From assembly GCA_036023115.1 (NCBI GenBank), contig JAYKKT010000061.1, positions 13,109,501 to 13,173,500 on the forward strand: a stretch of 64,000 nucleotides of DNA, read 5' to 3'. The position numbers were made by a program, and so were the translations under genes. Source of the stretch: Brasenia schreberi. Lineage: Eukaryota; Streptophyta; Magnoliopsida; Nymphaeales; Cabombaceae. Shown here piece after piece: positions 49,301-60,897 of the stretch (the stretch's first letter is position 1; the number at the start of each line of letters is the position of its first letter). The notes under the pieces are model-generated. The model searched no databases and had not been told where the DNA came from. It saw nothing but the letters and a program-made list of their open reading frames with translations.

Positions 49301-50488
49301 ACTCTCAAGAGATTTCAAGAAACTACGATTCACCATCAGAGCACGTGATATCATTCACTTATTGATCCCTAGGTTTATTTAACTTCGAATAAAACACAAA
49401 ACTGTGTGCTGTAAAACAGAATGATTGATAAAATGCCAATCAAGTCTCATTTTCTTTGAACCGTTAGAGGGAGCTCATTAAGGGCGAGGGATGAAATACT
49501 TCACCAGGCTATAGCTCAAAGTAGCTAGACGAATCCACCATCTTCTTCTATGAAACTAATTTTTGTCAAAATGCATTTCTCATGATCCCATCAGTATTGT
49601 GAAGCATGAATAGCAAACTTCATGAGGCGTGCTTCTTTTTTCTCCTCTGTACTATCTACAATACCAACGAAAACAGTTGACTAGCTGTAGCAATAGCATG
49701 GTCTTTTAGTTTAATCTTGTCTTGGTTCATAAGTGTGCTGGGTCCTCTATTCATTCTCATAGTAATTGTAGCCTAATGTTAATTGTTTTTCAAGTTATTC
49801 AAACAAAAATATGCACAATCTAGCCTTATTTGAATGGCCTTCCTTATCATAAACTTTTACCTCAGTAACATTAACATAAGACAAGTTGCAGGAGGAGGAA
49901 TAAACAAAATTTCTCATGCAAAACCAGTTACGGTCAGCAAGACATGAAGACAACAAATCAAGGTTATAATCTACACTCAGTGCATTCATCAAAGAGAAAA
50001 TAAAGTTAACAATAATTTCGTATGGAACAGTTTCTCTAAGAAATTTGTACAAAACAATCAATAGCAAGTTCCTCACTCAAAGATGATCTTTGTACCAGCA
50101 CATTCAGAGATTAATCGGAAACAAAAATAAATACCAATACTTGGCAGTTTGTCTTGCAAAGCTAACGGGAAAGTAATTTAGTGGAGAGAAAAAGTTCATC
50201 TCCTTTCAGCAGAAAATCCAAGAAAACTACCAACAACACACGCACATATGTTTACATTCTTGTGGATACGCATGAAAAGGAAAGGGAATAATCTGCAGCC
50301 ATACTTGAAATTCAAGTAGTACATCTTAAGTATACCTTCAATGCTAGCAGAAGTAGAAAAGTCTCAACAGAATAGAAACCCCTATCAACAAAATCTCCAA
50401 GAAATAAGTAATTGGTTTTTGGACAATCTCCCCCAACTTTGAAAAGCTCCTTCATGTCATAAAATTGACCATGAATGTCACCACATAT
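46360..50488 (-). CDS. PPX: Protein phosphatase PPX (PP4 catalytic subunit), last 7 exons
   Basis: Minus-strand exons: 50488-50336, 48829-48767, 48668-48583, 47501-47426, 46937-46669, 46575-46497 and 46410-46360. All have GT..AG borders and phases that join without a break, giving 258 residues plus stop. This is a PPP-family Ser/Thr phosphatase with a two-metal site. Visible motifs in order are [87 protein letters not shown] and the C-terminal PEYFL, whose Leu is methylated in PP2A/PP4/PP6. The stretches [23 protein letters not shown] and [15 protein letters not shown] fit plant PPX (PP4C) and not PP6/FyPP or PP2A. The plant protein is about 305 residues, so some 47 N-terminal residues are missing. 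They are not in 50489-64000 as far as I can see and must lie past the right edge. The intron upstream of exon 50488 exceeds 13.5 kb because of copia C. Confidence 0.95.
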
Positions 50489-50592
50489 CTGCAGAAAATA
50501 ACAGTAGCATTCAATAAACTATAAAATATACCATAGAGATTGTTTGCTTTTAAGTTATTTTGCATTTCAGGAGTAAATTGTAGGGTTGATAC

Positions 50593-50906
50593 CATAAGAA
50601 ATAACCCTTCTACGCCAAACGAAAATATCACAATCCAAGAATCATCAACCAATCAATACACCAAACACTAGGTGTTCAAACACATAAGTCAAGTCAAACT
50701 AATAACCAATCAAACAAAAAACCAAGGTGTTGTCCCCAAAATTAGGATGCTTATAGCTCTATTTATAGAGCAAGAATAGGAGTTTACAACAGCAAGAAGA
50801 GAACCTAGAGAGAGGAGAGCTGTTGGGGCTCCCCAACAGCTACCTTAACTAGCCATTGGGGGCCAACAGTCTCTTGGCTCGGGCCCTAGTGGCCATATCT
50901 GATACA
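50593..50906 (-). repeat. Copia C 3' LTR
   Basis: Shares TAAGAAATAAC, ATATCACAATCCAAGAATCA, AATCAATACACCAAACAC, CCCAAAATTAGGATGCTTAT, CTCTATTTATAGAGCAAGAA and GGGCCCTAGTGGCC in order with 62254-62697. The terminal TG is CA here (50593-50594). CTATTTATAG at 50759-50768 is the likely LTR TATA region. Confidence 0.88.
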
Positions 50907-51870
50907 CCAAAAGATCGAAGTAGGTTGCTTCCTTGGACAATATACAATTGTGGTGCTTTCTGAATTGGCACAGTCAGCACCCTATAGATAGGTAGTCAGA
51001 GATAAGTAGTTAATGTGGTAAGCATTGAAGAATGAAACCATTTTCCACTACACAAAATAAAGCATTGCACCTCACTTAGGCTAGGGATTAGTACAAGTGG
51101 TACTCCCATATATATACTCCATGATATTAAACCCTAAATACCTACTCCCCAACACAGACTCCCGACTACCAAACCCTAAATTCCAATACCAACCCCAAAT
51201 CCAACCCGAGGCAAACAACTCCCCTAATTTCAATCCAACCCGGAGTGTGGGGTAGTTCTAATTTCTTGAAGAGTAGGCATAGGTACGTAGGCCTGAACGA
51301 AGTGAAGTGCAGCTATTGAACTTTAGCCTGAATGAAGTTCAACGAGGTATAACGCCATTTCTAAAGCACCATCCTGCCCTTTAAATCCAACCTGCTTACT
51401 GCTGCCTTTTAGTCACCAGAACCGCTTATTGAGAGTAATGCTCCTTACTAGAAGTTGAAAGTCAGCAGAACACTGCTCATTGGTAGTTATTCTCCTAAAC
51501 TGCATTACGTAAGGGTTCTGCCCAACTATAGGCTAGTAGGCAGGTAGGCATGGCTACATTTCTTATTAACAGAAAGCCCTCTAGTGTTTTAAAAGGAAGA
51601 ATTCCCTGATCCTGAACTCAAACTTTTTCATGTGGTCCGGTTGTGTCTATTATGAAATATCTTTCCTCACTCGTCATACAAGTTGGACCCAAGAGTGGTC
51701 TAAGTGTATGTTCACTGGGCCTACCCAAAAGGGTTCATCATGCTATGACCCTATGACGAGGAAGGGTAACCATGCTTTAACACCTCTCTCAAATTTATGG
51801 TGTATATACCGAAAGTTTATTCAACAAAAAATTAAACTTAGGAGTTAACAATGACTTAAAAAAGAAATCT
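50907..51870. other. Unexplained 0.96-kb stretch between copia C 3' LTR and RNase H
   Basis: In copia elements RNase H normally ends about 100 bp from the 3' LTR. Here nearly 1 kb intervenes, with no coding match. It includes two AAACCCTAAA motifs (51129-51138 and 51171-51180) and a C-rich patch. It is probably an unrecognised insertion, but I found no terminal repeats or duplication. Confidence 0.5.
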
Positions 51871-54020
51871 GCAAGTTGAAGTTATAAAGGCACACTACAC
51901 TGAGTCAACTTTTTCTTCAAACACTCCTCTCTAACAAAGTCGCAATCCATCTCGATGTGCTTGGTTCTTTTATGAAAGGTGTTGTTAGTTGCTATATACA
52001 CGGCACTCTTGTTGACACAAAATATAGTTATTCTGCTTCTTTGGAAGACAAAGACACCTTTTGTTGCTTCTTATATCTCTAGGAGATCAAAGACTCACCT
52101 ACGAATACACAAAAATTGTTGGTGGAGTGTCAATTGTTGACATTTATACCCCTATCAACATCATTATATAGGAGTAAGTAAGGGAAAGATGAAAATGTTA
52201 GAAATACCCCCTTATTCACAGAGTGCTTAATGGATCTTGTTGAAACTAGCTGGCGGTGTGAACAGTGTGTGATATGTCTAGGTGAGTGATAGTGAGATAT
52301 GTTAATGCCCCTATCAGTTGCCTATACGGTGTTGTATCTTCCAGTTTTTCTCCTTCCATTGCTCTTAATTTTTTTGTAAGTATCTGTGGTGTATCTACAT
52401 TCTTTTCATCGGTTAGTCTTCATCTGTAAATAATATCACTTGTAAATTTTATTTGAGACATAAAATATCCTTTATCACTATATACAATTTAAATTCCCAA
52501 AAAACAACCGAACAATCTGAGATCTTTCATTTCAATTCTTCGTGAAGATCTCTTTTAACTTGAAGTATACCACCTTCGTCACTTCTAGTGATCATGTCAT
52601 CAACATACAAAAGAAGGATTAGTATACCTACATCCGATTTTCTCACAAACAAAGCGATGTCACTATAATAAGATATAAACTTATGCGCATGCATGAAACT
52701 TTTAAATCTGTCAAACCAAGCCTTAGGGGCTCGCTTAAGACCATACAAAGCCTTGTTTAACATATATAACTCTTCGTTTAGCTTACCATTCAAGAAGGTA
52801 TTCTTAACATCTAATTTAAAGATTTTCCACTTCCTAATATGACTAAGGGTTATTAGAATTATTATGGTAGTCATTCTAGTAACAGAATCAAAAGTTTTCT
52901 CATAATCTATTTCATATTTTTGGATATACCCTTTAGCTACTAGTCTAACCTGTCTAACCTTATATTTTTTTACGGTGCCATGAATATGAGTTTTCACCTT
53001 GTATAGCCATTTACATCCAATAAGTTTTTAATCTTAGGTTTAGGTACAATTTCTCTAGGAGCCTTATCAAAAGACTTTAGTTCTTCTTGCATATTATTTT
53101 CCCACTCCCATATGTCCTTGGCTTGATTATAAGAATTTGGTTCTCGAACATGTTTAATGGCACCAATGAGATTTCTTCTTTGAGGTTCAAATGTTTCTTA
53201 GGATACAAATCTTTGTGGGATCCTTGAGTTTCCAGATGGTATTCTTACGTTTTCTTGGCTTCTAGTTCTTCTAGCATAGAATAGATGAAAAGGCTCTATA
53301 GTCTTTCTAGGTTCCATGTTTTCTCCTATTTCTAAATCGGTGTACTCATCTTGTTGACTAGGATCTATTGTTCCTTCATTTTCACTATCTTCTTCGAGAT
53401 TTATAATGTCATTAAGAAAGGTATATTATTCTTTATCTTCATGGTTAGAGTCATAGTAGTAATCATTTTCTATAAATTTCACATCTCTTTGGATCTAAAC
53501 ACCTATAACCCTTTTTGTTAATTTCATAACCTATAAAGACACTCTATAGCTTTAGGTGACAACTTCTCACTCTTATCCGTATAGACAAAATATCAACACC
53601 AAAAAACTCTCAATTTTTCATAATTTGGGATAAGTCTAAACAATTTTTCAAAATGAGAGATATTACTAAGTTGAGAGGAAGACATCTATGTATATGACAG
53701 TTAGGGTAGCTTTTGCCCATATGTACTTAGGTACTTTACTAGCAATCAAAAGAATTCTAGTAGTTTCTATAATATGTTTATGTTTTCGTTCGTTCAAACC
53801 ATTTTCTTGTAGAGTTTTCGTGTAAGATTTTTTACCCAAAATTCTTTGTAGATTTTTGAAGCAAAATTCTTCATGTTTCCTAATAATTTTGAAATTCTTT
53901 TGATATATACTCCCCAAAGGAATCCAATCTTAAAATCTTAAGAGTAGCGTTGAATTAATTTCTAATCATGTTGTAAAATATCAAAAAAATTCTAAAGACT
54001 TCGATTTTATGTTTCAAAAG
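51871..54020 (-). pseudogene. Copia C integrase end, RT and RNase H, broken
   Basis: On the minus strand, 54020-53930 holds the middle of integrase (FNATLKILR, then EYISKEFQN). 53917-53666 holds the integrase QENGLNERKHKHIIETTRIL block. 52997-52527 holds RT (KVRQVRLVAKGYIQKYEIDY, KLDVKNTFLNGKLNEELYML, ALYGLKRAPKAWFDRF, then the active site LLLYVDDMI). 52070-51870 holds the end of RNase H (NKSAVYIATNNTFHKRTKHI). The RT segment lacks the EQPEGF linker seen in relatives and shows several stops between blocks. It is the 3' half of pol; the 5' half of integrase lies at 56085-56349 beyond the solo LTR. Confidence 0.85.
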
Positions 54021-54025
54021 AATAT

Positions 54026-56079
54026 TGTAGATGTGAAAATTTCACTCCAAGCCTATGTAGAGACTTGAAGTAATATTTTCAAAACTACTTCTTACGCGAG
54101 CGTGCCAGCTAGTTTCCAAAAACTAGTAAAGTTTTAAATCTGACTTGGCGATTGTGGCTAAGCGAGATCTTTTCGCTTTAGGCCTTCTTGAACCGATGCT
54201 CAAGGGTCAGCCTAAGTACTTTGAGGATTTGTTGGTGAGGCTTCAAATTCACTTCAAAAAAAAACTTGAGAAAACGTAAATCATCTTGTGCACCAAGTGT
54301 TTTGGAAGATAAGATTTCAAAGTGCTGAAAAACAAAATTTGGTTATGTTCAGACCTTGATTTCCGATTTTATTTCAATACCTTCCAAATTTCCAAAAATC
54401 ATGAGAATTTCACAGTGCTCAGACACCTATGTGGGGCTTCCAAAACTACTTTTGTTTTATTTTTTAGAGCTATAGTGATACCAAATTAAATCGGGAAAGT
54501 GTCTCCGCTCAGACACACAAAACTGTTCCGTCACAGAAATACAGAGACCCAAAGATAGGTCTCTATCTCGGTGTTTAGAGCTCCGATTTTAGTGCACTTA
54601 GTCTTGTTGGAAAGCTATGGATATCAACTTTCCAATGAACTAAGTTTCACCGAATTTGGACAACTACAGAAAGAGTTATGGGATGATTACACAGGCTCTG
54701 TTGCAGGAAAACAGTTTTGATAGAAACGATTCAGGATTTTTCCTGCTTTTACACACATTTTATTACGTAGTTTCACAACCCAAAATTCTTGAAAATTTTA
54801 TTACAAGTAGGCTTGTGTGTGTAGATATTGTATGCCAAATTTTGGATTAATCGGAGCAATGGTTTAACAATGAAAAATAAAGCAATCAAAGAATGCAGGA
54901 ATGCTGAAATCAGATTTTTTTTATTTTTACAACATACGTGATGCAAACTCACCCGAATTTAAATTGCAACAACACACCATCTCAAAGTAAATTGCTGAAG
55001 AAAAATGAATGAAAATATATAAATTAGCTTAAACATAGAGAGAATTAGGAGTTATAGGATGTTTATAATATATAGAGTGGTAGAATCAACAACACAAACA
55101 ATTAGAGTGCATAAGCAAGAATGGAAAATTTGCAGCAAATTCTCCTTCTTATTTCATCAAGTGGGGAGACAAAGCTCCATTAATACAACCCCTTTTGAAT
55201 TGAATATGAAGAAGATAATAGGGAGGAATGATTGATGAGGAATGCTTACTTGATTCCTTCCAAGGATTGGCTTCAAAATGAAGCTCACAGACCTCACCTT
55301 TTCCTTTCTTTTCTCTCTTTTTTTCTCCCCCTCGCTCTCTAACTCTTCCAACCCTTGCCTACCTTTCTAGGCTTCTCTCCACTCTCCACTCTTCCCTAGA
55401 AAAAGCTCATGAAATTCCCAACCAAGATGCCCTCCCAATGCTCAAGATGCTTGAAATCATCCCCCTTGACCTCTATTTATAGGCCAAGGGGGGCCTTCTT
55501 CTAGGTCCTTCTTTGGGGCAGGTGCTCCATGGCCCAAATCCAACCCATACATTGATAATCACATGGCCTTGTGGTCTCCTTTTGATCAAGGCTGGATCAG
55601 CACCATGTGGGCTGATTCTTGGCTCAAATTAAGTGCACCTAGGCATGATCGGTTGGACCTAGGTGCCTCAAAGTGAACTCGGCTAAGCTTGATGTAGTAC
55701 TTTGATTGAACTCCTTTGTGACTCATCCCATAACTTCTTACTTTGCTTGATATAACTTGATTTGGTTCATAGGTTGGGGTGTCCTCGGATTGACCCTAGC
55801 CCTCCCTTGGTGCAATCGAACGAACCTAGTGCAGCCCACGATCTTCAAGGTTGGTAAGGTGTAGTCTTATACCCTTCTTCGAGCCTATTGAGTCAAGTTT
55901 GGCCCAGGTGTCCTTGTGTGCTCGAGTCATGTCTGCATGAAGCTCTTTATTGATTTGGGAATTTTGAAAATCTCCATTTGAGGGTTTTGTGAAAAATTCT
56001 TAATTCAAAGAAGGGGTTCAAAACAAGTGAATTTTCGAAATTAAGAGTGTTTTTATAAAATTTATTTAGGGTGTTTAAA
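54026..56079 (-). mobile_element. Solo LTR of about 2.05 kb inserted in copia C integrase
   Basis: This non-coding block interrupts the integrase between the FIDDFNRYTWTY part (56085 upward) and the LLKHK..EVF part (54020 downward). It is bordered by AATAT (54021-54025) and GATAT (56080-56084), a near-match 5-bp duplication. The plus strand begins TG; the other end (minus TTTAAACACCC) has lost the usual TG by one base. It contains a CTATTTATAGG-type TATA region (55472-55482). Length and the AAACACC start suit a Ty3/gypsy LTR. No interior or second LTR is present, so it probably arose by LTR-LTR recombination. The short frames inside are not genes. Confidence 0.8.
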
Positions 56080-56084
56080 GATAT

Positions 56085-56349
56085 GTCCAAGTATATCTAT
56101 TAAAATCATCTATGAAAGATTGATACCATCCCACTCCTCCTTTAGATACAATAGGAACCGGTCCCAATCACCGAAATGCACCAACTCAAAAGGCTTACCG
56201 GCAACAAAGTTTCTTTCACCAAAGGGTATATGATGTAACTATCCAAGAATACACTATTTACAAACAAAATCTTTAACTTTATTATTTTTCAGCAAGAGAT
56301 GGTTACTAAATTTATTCATATCCAAGTGTCTAATCTTCTGTGCCAAAGA
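56085..56349 (-). pseudogene. Copia C GAG-pre-integrase and start of integrase
   Basis: On the minus strand, read across shifts: LWHRRL, then HLDMNKFS (GAG-pre-integrase zinc region), then HIPFGERNFVAGKPFELVHF, then SFIDDFNRYTWTYL (second catalytic Asp region). It ends at the solo LTR on the left and at the hAT complex on the right. Both host fragments become continuous when the insertions are removed. Confidence 0.82.
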
Positions 56350-56360
56350 GTTGGGTCCAG

Positions 56361-56514
56361 TGTTATACAATACGGTGTGATACGTATTGTATTGTGGGAA
56401 CCCACGATACGATATAATAACCTTTATCGTATGATACTGTTATACAATACGGTGCGATACGTATTGTATTGTGGGAACCCACGATATGATATAATAACCT
56501 TTATCGTATGATAT
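56361..56514. repeat. Two tandem 77-bp units at the left end of outer hAT-2
   Basis: Units 56361-56437 and 56438-56514 both start TGTTATACAATACGGTG and end CTTTATCGTATGATA, differing at only a few bases. Each unit also holds an imperfect palindrome around GTGGGAACCCAC. The duplication repeats all but the outermost bases of the terminal region. Confidence 0.93.
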
Positions 56515-56949
56515 AGGTTATCATGTTGTATCATACGATACAGGCGATACGTCCCCAAAAAAAAATTCTAACATTTTTTTTGCAGGTTTCTGGCCTCTTC
56601 ACTTCTCTTTAAGGCATCCTCTAGTATGCTTGTTTGGGATTACAAGTCGTGTATGTAACATGTAAATTCGGGTTAGTTTATAAGAAATTTATTTAATAAG
56701 AATAATTTATGAACAAATAAAAATTGTGACAAAATCATTTCCGTTTTTGTTGCCAACTTTTAAGTATATTTCTGCTACCAGTTTCTAATTTCATAAAATC
56801 GCAAACAATGAAGAACAATTTGGTTGTCTCAATTCATTCAGTGGGCATTTCACAACCTCACTATTTTAGGGTTCACCTTACATGACTTCCATGAGTTCAT
56901 GATAAGCATGTGTGAAGCTTAACTCAGTCTTTTGAAGTGAGATCAGAAG

Positions 56950-59900
56950 CAATGTTGTCTGACGCGTATCGTATCGTGTATCGCTAGGCTCCACGATACG
57001 GGCGTATCGTATCGTACTTTAATATTAAAATAATACAAAAAATTAATTAAAAATCAAAAAAATTATTAAAAATATGAAAAAAATCAAAAAATCAAGAACA
57101 ATCTGGTAATTGCTTTAAATTCATATATTGTAAGTTTAGTACAAATTGAGCATTCAACATTGAACAATTGCATCCAAATTTACATATTTTGAATCCAAAA
57201 AATGAAATACAGATTACAGACATAATTACATTTTACAAATTATAATCAAGATCATCAACTAAATAATCTTTATCTTCTCCGTGTTGCAGATCCTCATCAT
57301 CATCATCAGCGACACCTTCTTCTTGGAAATCAAATTCTTCATCTCCTTGATCTTGTTGTTGCGCTCCTTCCAAATTAATCCAAGCAACGTCTTCTTCAGT
57401 TAGGAGGGCATTTTCTTCAGTGTCTTCCATAACCCAATCTTCTAATATATCAAAATTGTCCAAACTTATTGGATCGAACTGACTTTCTTCTCTATTTACT
57501 TTTTTTAATTGCCTACGATAAACAAAGATAAACAATTAGTAAATAATATTAACAATTGAAGACTAAAGTTAAACAATATTGAATTCAAAATTTGAAAGTA
57601 ATACAACATTACCTTTCACGAAGGCACATGTTATAACGAATATAAACTAAATCATTTAGTCTTTTGTGTTCCAACCTGTTGCGCTTCTTTGTATGGATGT
57701 GTTCAAAAACACTCTTTCACAACCTGTTGCACTACAGGTTTGGCTTAAGACTCTCACTGCAAAATCTCTAAGGTTTGGACAATCAGTTTCAAACCTGTTC
57801 CACCAAACATCTGTAGAAAAAGACAAACATTAGATACATAATCCACAGTAATGTAAGATAAACTTAAATATGAAAATAAACAATTTACCTAGACGCATCG
57901 TAGTGCGGTTGCGAATTGCAACAGGCAAACCCATCAAGTGAAAAGCATTATCATATATCTCCAACTCTTAATGTATCGCATCTGCTATGCTCTCATCAGG
58001 GACTAACCTGTTGATACATTCAATGATTCCTCGATTAACCTCACCGTCCCTTTTGAAGGTTGTTGAGTACCTGAATGATGAGTTTAGATAGTAGGTTGCT
58101 GCATGAATAGGCTGATGCAATTGTTTATTCCATCTACTATCAATTATTTTACACACGGGCACATAATCTCTCTTTTTCCAATTAAAGTTATTTCTAATAG
58201 ATTCTTTTGCCCTGTCCATGGCTTCATAAAGGTAGCCCATAGATGGTTTCTCCTCGCTGTCAGCCAATCTCAAAACTTTCACTAAAGGACAAGTAATTTT
58301 CAATAATCTGACACATGCATTCCAAAATGAACTTCTAAAAACTGTTTCTGCAATCTCATTCAACTTTCTATTTCTTCTATTTTGAGGTAACTCTGCAAAT
58401 TGTTGCCACTCATCTGAGGAGAACATTCTCTTCAAAGCTTGCTTCTGTCTCACAATACTCTGTACAAATAAGAAGTTTGTTGCGAACCGAGTTCCAGTTG
58501 TGCGAAGAAGCTCTGCACCTTCTGTATATCTCCTCATCATACACAAAACAAATGCATGGTTGTAAATGAATTTTGTAATATCTTAGCAATACTCAGTTGC
58601 TGCTTTTATTTCATCATCTCAATAATGTCCTCGAGGATGAGATCTAAACAATGGGCTGCATATGGTGTCTAGTAGAAAGTCCCATAAATATCAGCTAACT
58701 CATTTCCCGCTGCTTTGTAGTTAGCTGCATTACTACATTCTCTAGCCCAACCTCCTGTATAACCTTATCAAATTCATGTCGTAGGATCTCTGCAATGTGT
58801 CTCTCCTCTGACATATCTAGAGATCTCAAAAACATGAGTCCTTTAGAACAATATACAAGAAAGTTTAGCAATGTCCTTCCTCGCCTATCGGTCCATCCAT
58901 CTGTCATGATAGTGCATCCCGTTTCCTTCCACGACTGTCTTAAAATCGAATAATATTGTTGCACTTCAATGACGGTTTGATCTAATATCTTCCCTCTCAA
59001 CTTCTTATAAGAGGGCATCATGTATCTTGGACGAATGTTAGCAATTGCATCAGCCATTGCTTGAAAATGAAAATTGTTTGCTGCATTAAATGGAATGTAT
59101 GGTAGAAGAAGCTCTTCCTCTACTCCTTCCTGAACTTCCTCTTCTGCCACCTCCAAAGTCTTCAGTTGCAACCCTCTTTCCCCTGCTAGGTGCTCGTGAA
59201 CTGCTACTACCAATCTCTGTTCTAGCATCTGAAGGCAAACTATCAGTGAATCCAACTCCAGTGGCAGTAGCATCATCAGCTTCTTCACACATCTGGAAAT
59301 CATCCTTTTGTTGTCTTCTTTCCTATATGCTCTCAATCATTTGTTGGCATTGTCATTTAATACCTTCTGGCACACTTCTAACTCTGTTTATGCATGGAGC
59401 AACTTCTTTCCTAGTTCCTGCTAGGTAGTGTTTCAACCTTGAAATTTCACCACTAACCACCTTTTCACAAAATTAGCATCTAATCTTTAACTTGAAACCC
59501 TCAACTGGTATACCCCACAGCCATGTCGGATCATCAGACCGATAATGGGAGTCTCTACCACCCATTCATGCCATCTCAATGGAGTACTTTAATTCAAACA
59601 AAAACCTGAAAATAAAAGCACTTCGTAAATCCCCCAATCTTCAAATAACACTCAAATGCAGTGTATCCCATTTCATGAATGCAATAAAAATCGTTTACAC
59701 ATACTTAATAACTTCATATTTTGTCATTCAAAAAAAAAAATGAAATAACATAAAAACAATAAATATAAAAGAAAAAATAGAAAAAATATTAAAAATATAC
59801 CTAAATCCGAGTTTGGAGGCTTGCACGATCACCGTAGGGCATGATTTTAGAGCTTTGAATACCAAAGATGCGAAAACCGACTCTTAGGGAGCTTGAGGAA

Positions 59901-60075
59901 CCCAAAAGGAGAGAGGAAAACCGCGAAAAATACCGGGTTTTGGTCGGCCAGGGACCCTTTATAAGGGTCCCAGGGCGATACGGTGCGATACACTGACTTC
60001 CACGATACACCTATCTATATCATATCGTGGGCCACGATACGATACGTATCACATCGTATCGTACGAATAACACTG
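56950..60075 (-). mobile_element. hAT-2 inner copy inserted into the outer copy
   Basis: 3126 bp, bounded by exact 8-bp duplications ATCAGAAG (56942-56949 and 60076-60083). The terminal inverted repeats are CAATGTTGTCTG (left) and CAGTGTTATTCG (reverse complement of the right end). The subterminal region of its left end is clearly similar to the right end of the outer copy (CTCCACGAT, then GGGCGTATC, then TCGTACTTTAATATTAAAA), so both belong to one family. It codes a transposase on the minus strand. Confidence 0.95.
57233..59336 (-). pseudogene. hAT-2 transposase, several breaks
   Basis: On the minus strand, frame 59336-58695 carries the start of the DUF659 core (YIPFNAANNFHFQAMADAIA, then TIMTDGWTDRRGRTLLNFLV). 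Frame 58546-57968 carries the middle (LRTTGTRFATNFLFVQSIV, then SFWNACVRLLKITCPLVKVL, then VPVCKIIDSRWNKQLHQPIH). The hATC dimerisation domain follows at about 57820-57610 (RVLSQTCSATGCERVF) in an interrupted frame. Frame 57535-57233 is the acidic C-terminal tail. An N-terminal BED finger is not visible before 59336. Stops lie near 58600-58690 and 57640. The break at 57840-57960 may be an intron, since the 57600-57830 block is bounded by splice-like sequence. Confidence 0.88.
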
Positions 60076-60354
60076 ATCAGAAGTAATTAGATTACATGAT
60101 TTTAACCCACAACATCCATCTATCATCCTTAAGTTTCAAACAAATTAAAGCATTAGTTAAGAAGCTAGTTTCCATTAAGAGAAAAAGAGGATATCATCAA
60201 GTAACAATATTACATCATTGGGGTGTGATAGACTCAATAATCAAAGAAATGGAGCTCATCGTTTTGCTCACATATGAAAATTAGCAAATGTGCCAACTAC
60301 ATGTACAAAGATAGCAGTTTGTTAATTTTGATATATTAGATGAGTAGATTATGG

Positions 60355-60403
60355 TAGCTGACCCCGTTTTGTATGGGAAAAGGCTTAGTTGTAGTTGTTG
60401 TTG
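60355..60403 (+). mobile_element. Mini-RTE 1: 49-bp LINE 3' end with long target duplication
   Basis: Holds only the last bases of the RTE 3' end (TATGGGAAAAGGCTTAGTTG plus TTG repeats). It is flanked by an exact 18-bp duplication TAGATGAGTAGATTATGG (60337-60354 and 60404-60421). The insertion lies within the outer hAT-2 copy. Confidence 0.93.
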
Positions 60404-60416
60404 TAGATGAGTAGAT

Positions 60417-60560
60417 TATGGAAGATAACAAAGAAAATACACTCTTAACCGAAGAAAACATTGCATGGATAAATTTGAAAGGAGTGCAACAATATCATCA
60501 AGGAGACGAAGATTTTGATTTTGAAGCAGAAGGTGGCGAAAAACTTTGAATCTTCATCAA
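60417..60560 (+). pseudogene. Outer hAT-2 transposase tail
   Basis: The plus strand reads EDNKENTLLTEENIAWINLK, then GDEDFDFEAEGGEK. This is the counterpart of the acidic tail of the inner copy (EENALLTEEDVAWINLEGAQ, then GDEEFDFQEEG). No other transposase part is left in the outer copy. Confidence 0.85.
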
Positions 60561-60897
60561 GGAGAAGATGAAGATTATTTAGTTAATGATCCTTATTACA
60601 AATTTACAATATGTAAATGTAAATGTATTTCATTTTTTGCTTCAAAATATGTAAAAAAAAATTAATTGTTCAATGGTGAATGATCAATATGTACTAAACA
60701 TTGCATTATATGAATTCTTTGCAATTACCAGATTTTCCCTATTTTTCTGATTTTTTCTGATTTTTTTATATTTTTAATAAATTTCCTGATTTTTTTATAT
60801 TTTTTTCTATTTTTTTAATATTAAAGTACGATATGATACGCCCGCATCGTGGAGCAAAACGATACACGAAACGATACGCATAAACACTAGTTGGGTC

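Larger units (their letters stand above)
56358..60889 (+). mobile_element. hAT-2 outer copy, defective, in copia C
   Basis: Bounded by exact 8-bp duplications GTTGGGTC (56350-56357 and 60890-60897). The ends are CAGTGTTATAC (left) and TAGTGTTTATGC (reverse complement of the right end). It contains the inner hAT-2 copy and a mini-RTE. Its own sequence is only about 1.3 kb and keeps little more than the C-terminal acidic tail of a transposase (60417-60560, plus strand). It is therefore a deletion derivative mobilised in trans. Both ends are dense in CGTATCG / CGATACG motifs. Confidence 0.9.

Noticed and set aside
46360..50488. First read as PP6/FyPP or PP2A catalytic subunit
   Set aside because: The sequences [31 protein letters not shown] and [15 protein letters not shown] fit the plant PPX (PP4C) branch. 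PP6 has a different block after GDIHG and a WAVSPRGAG form.
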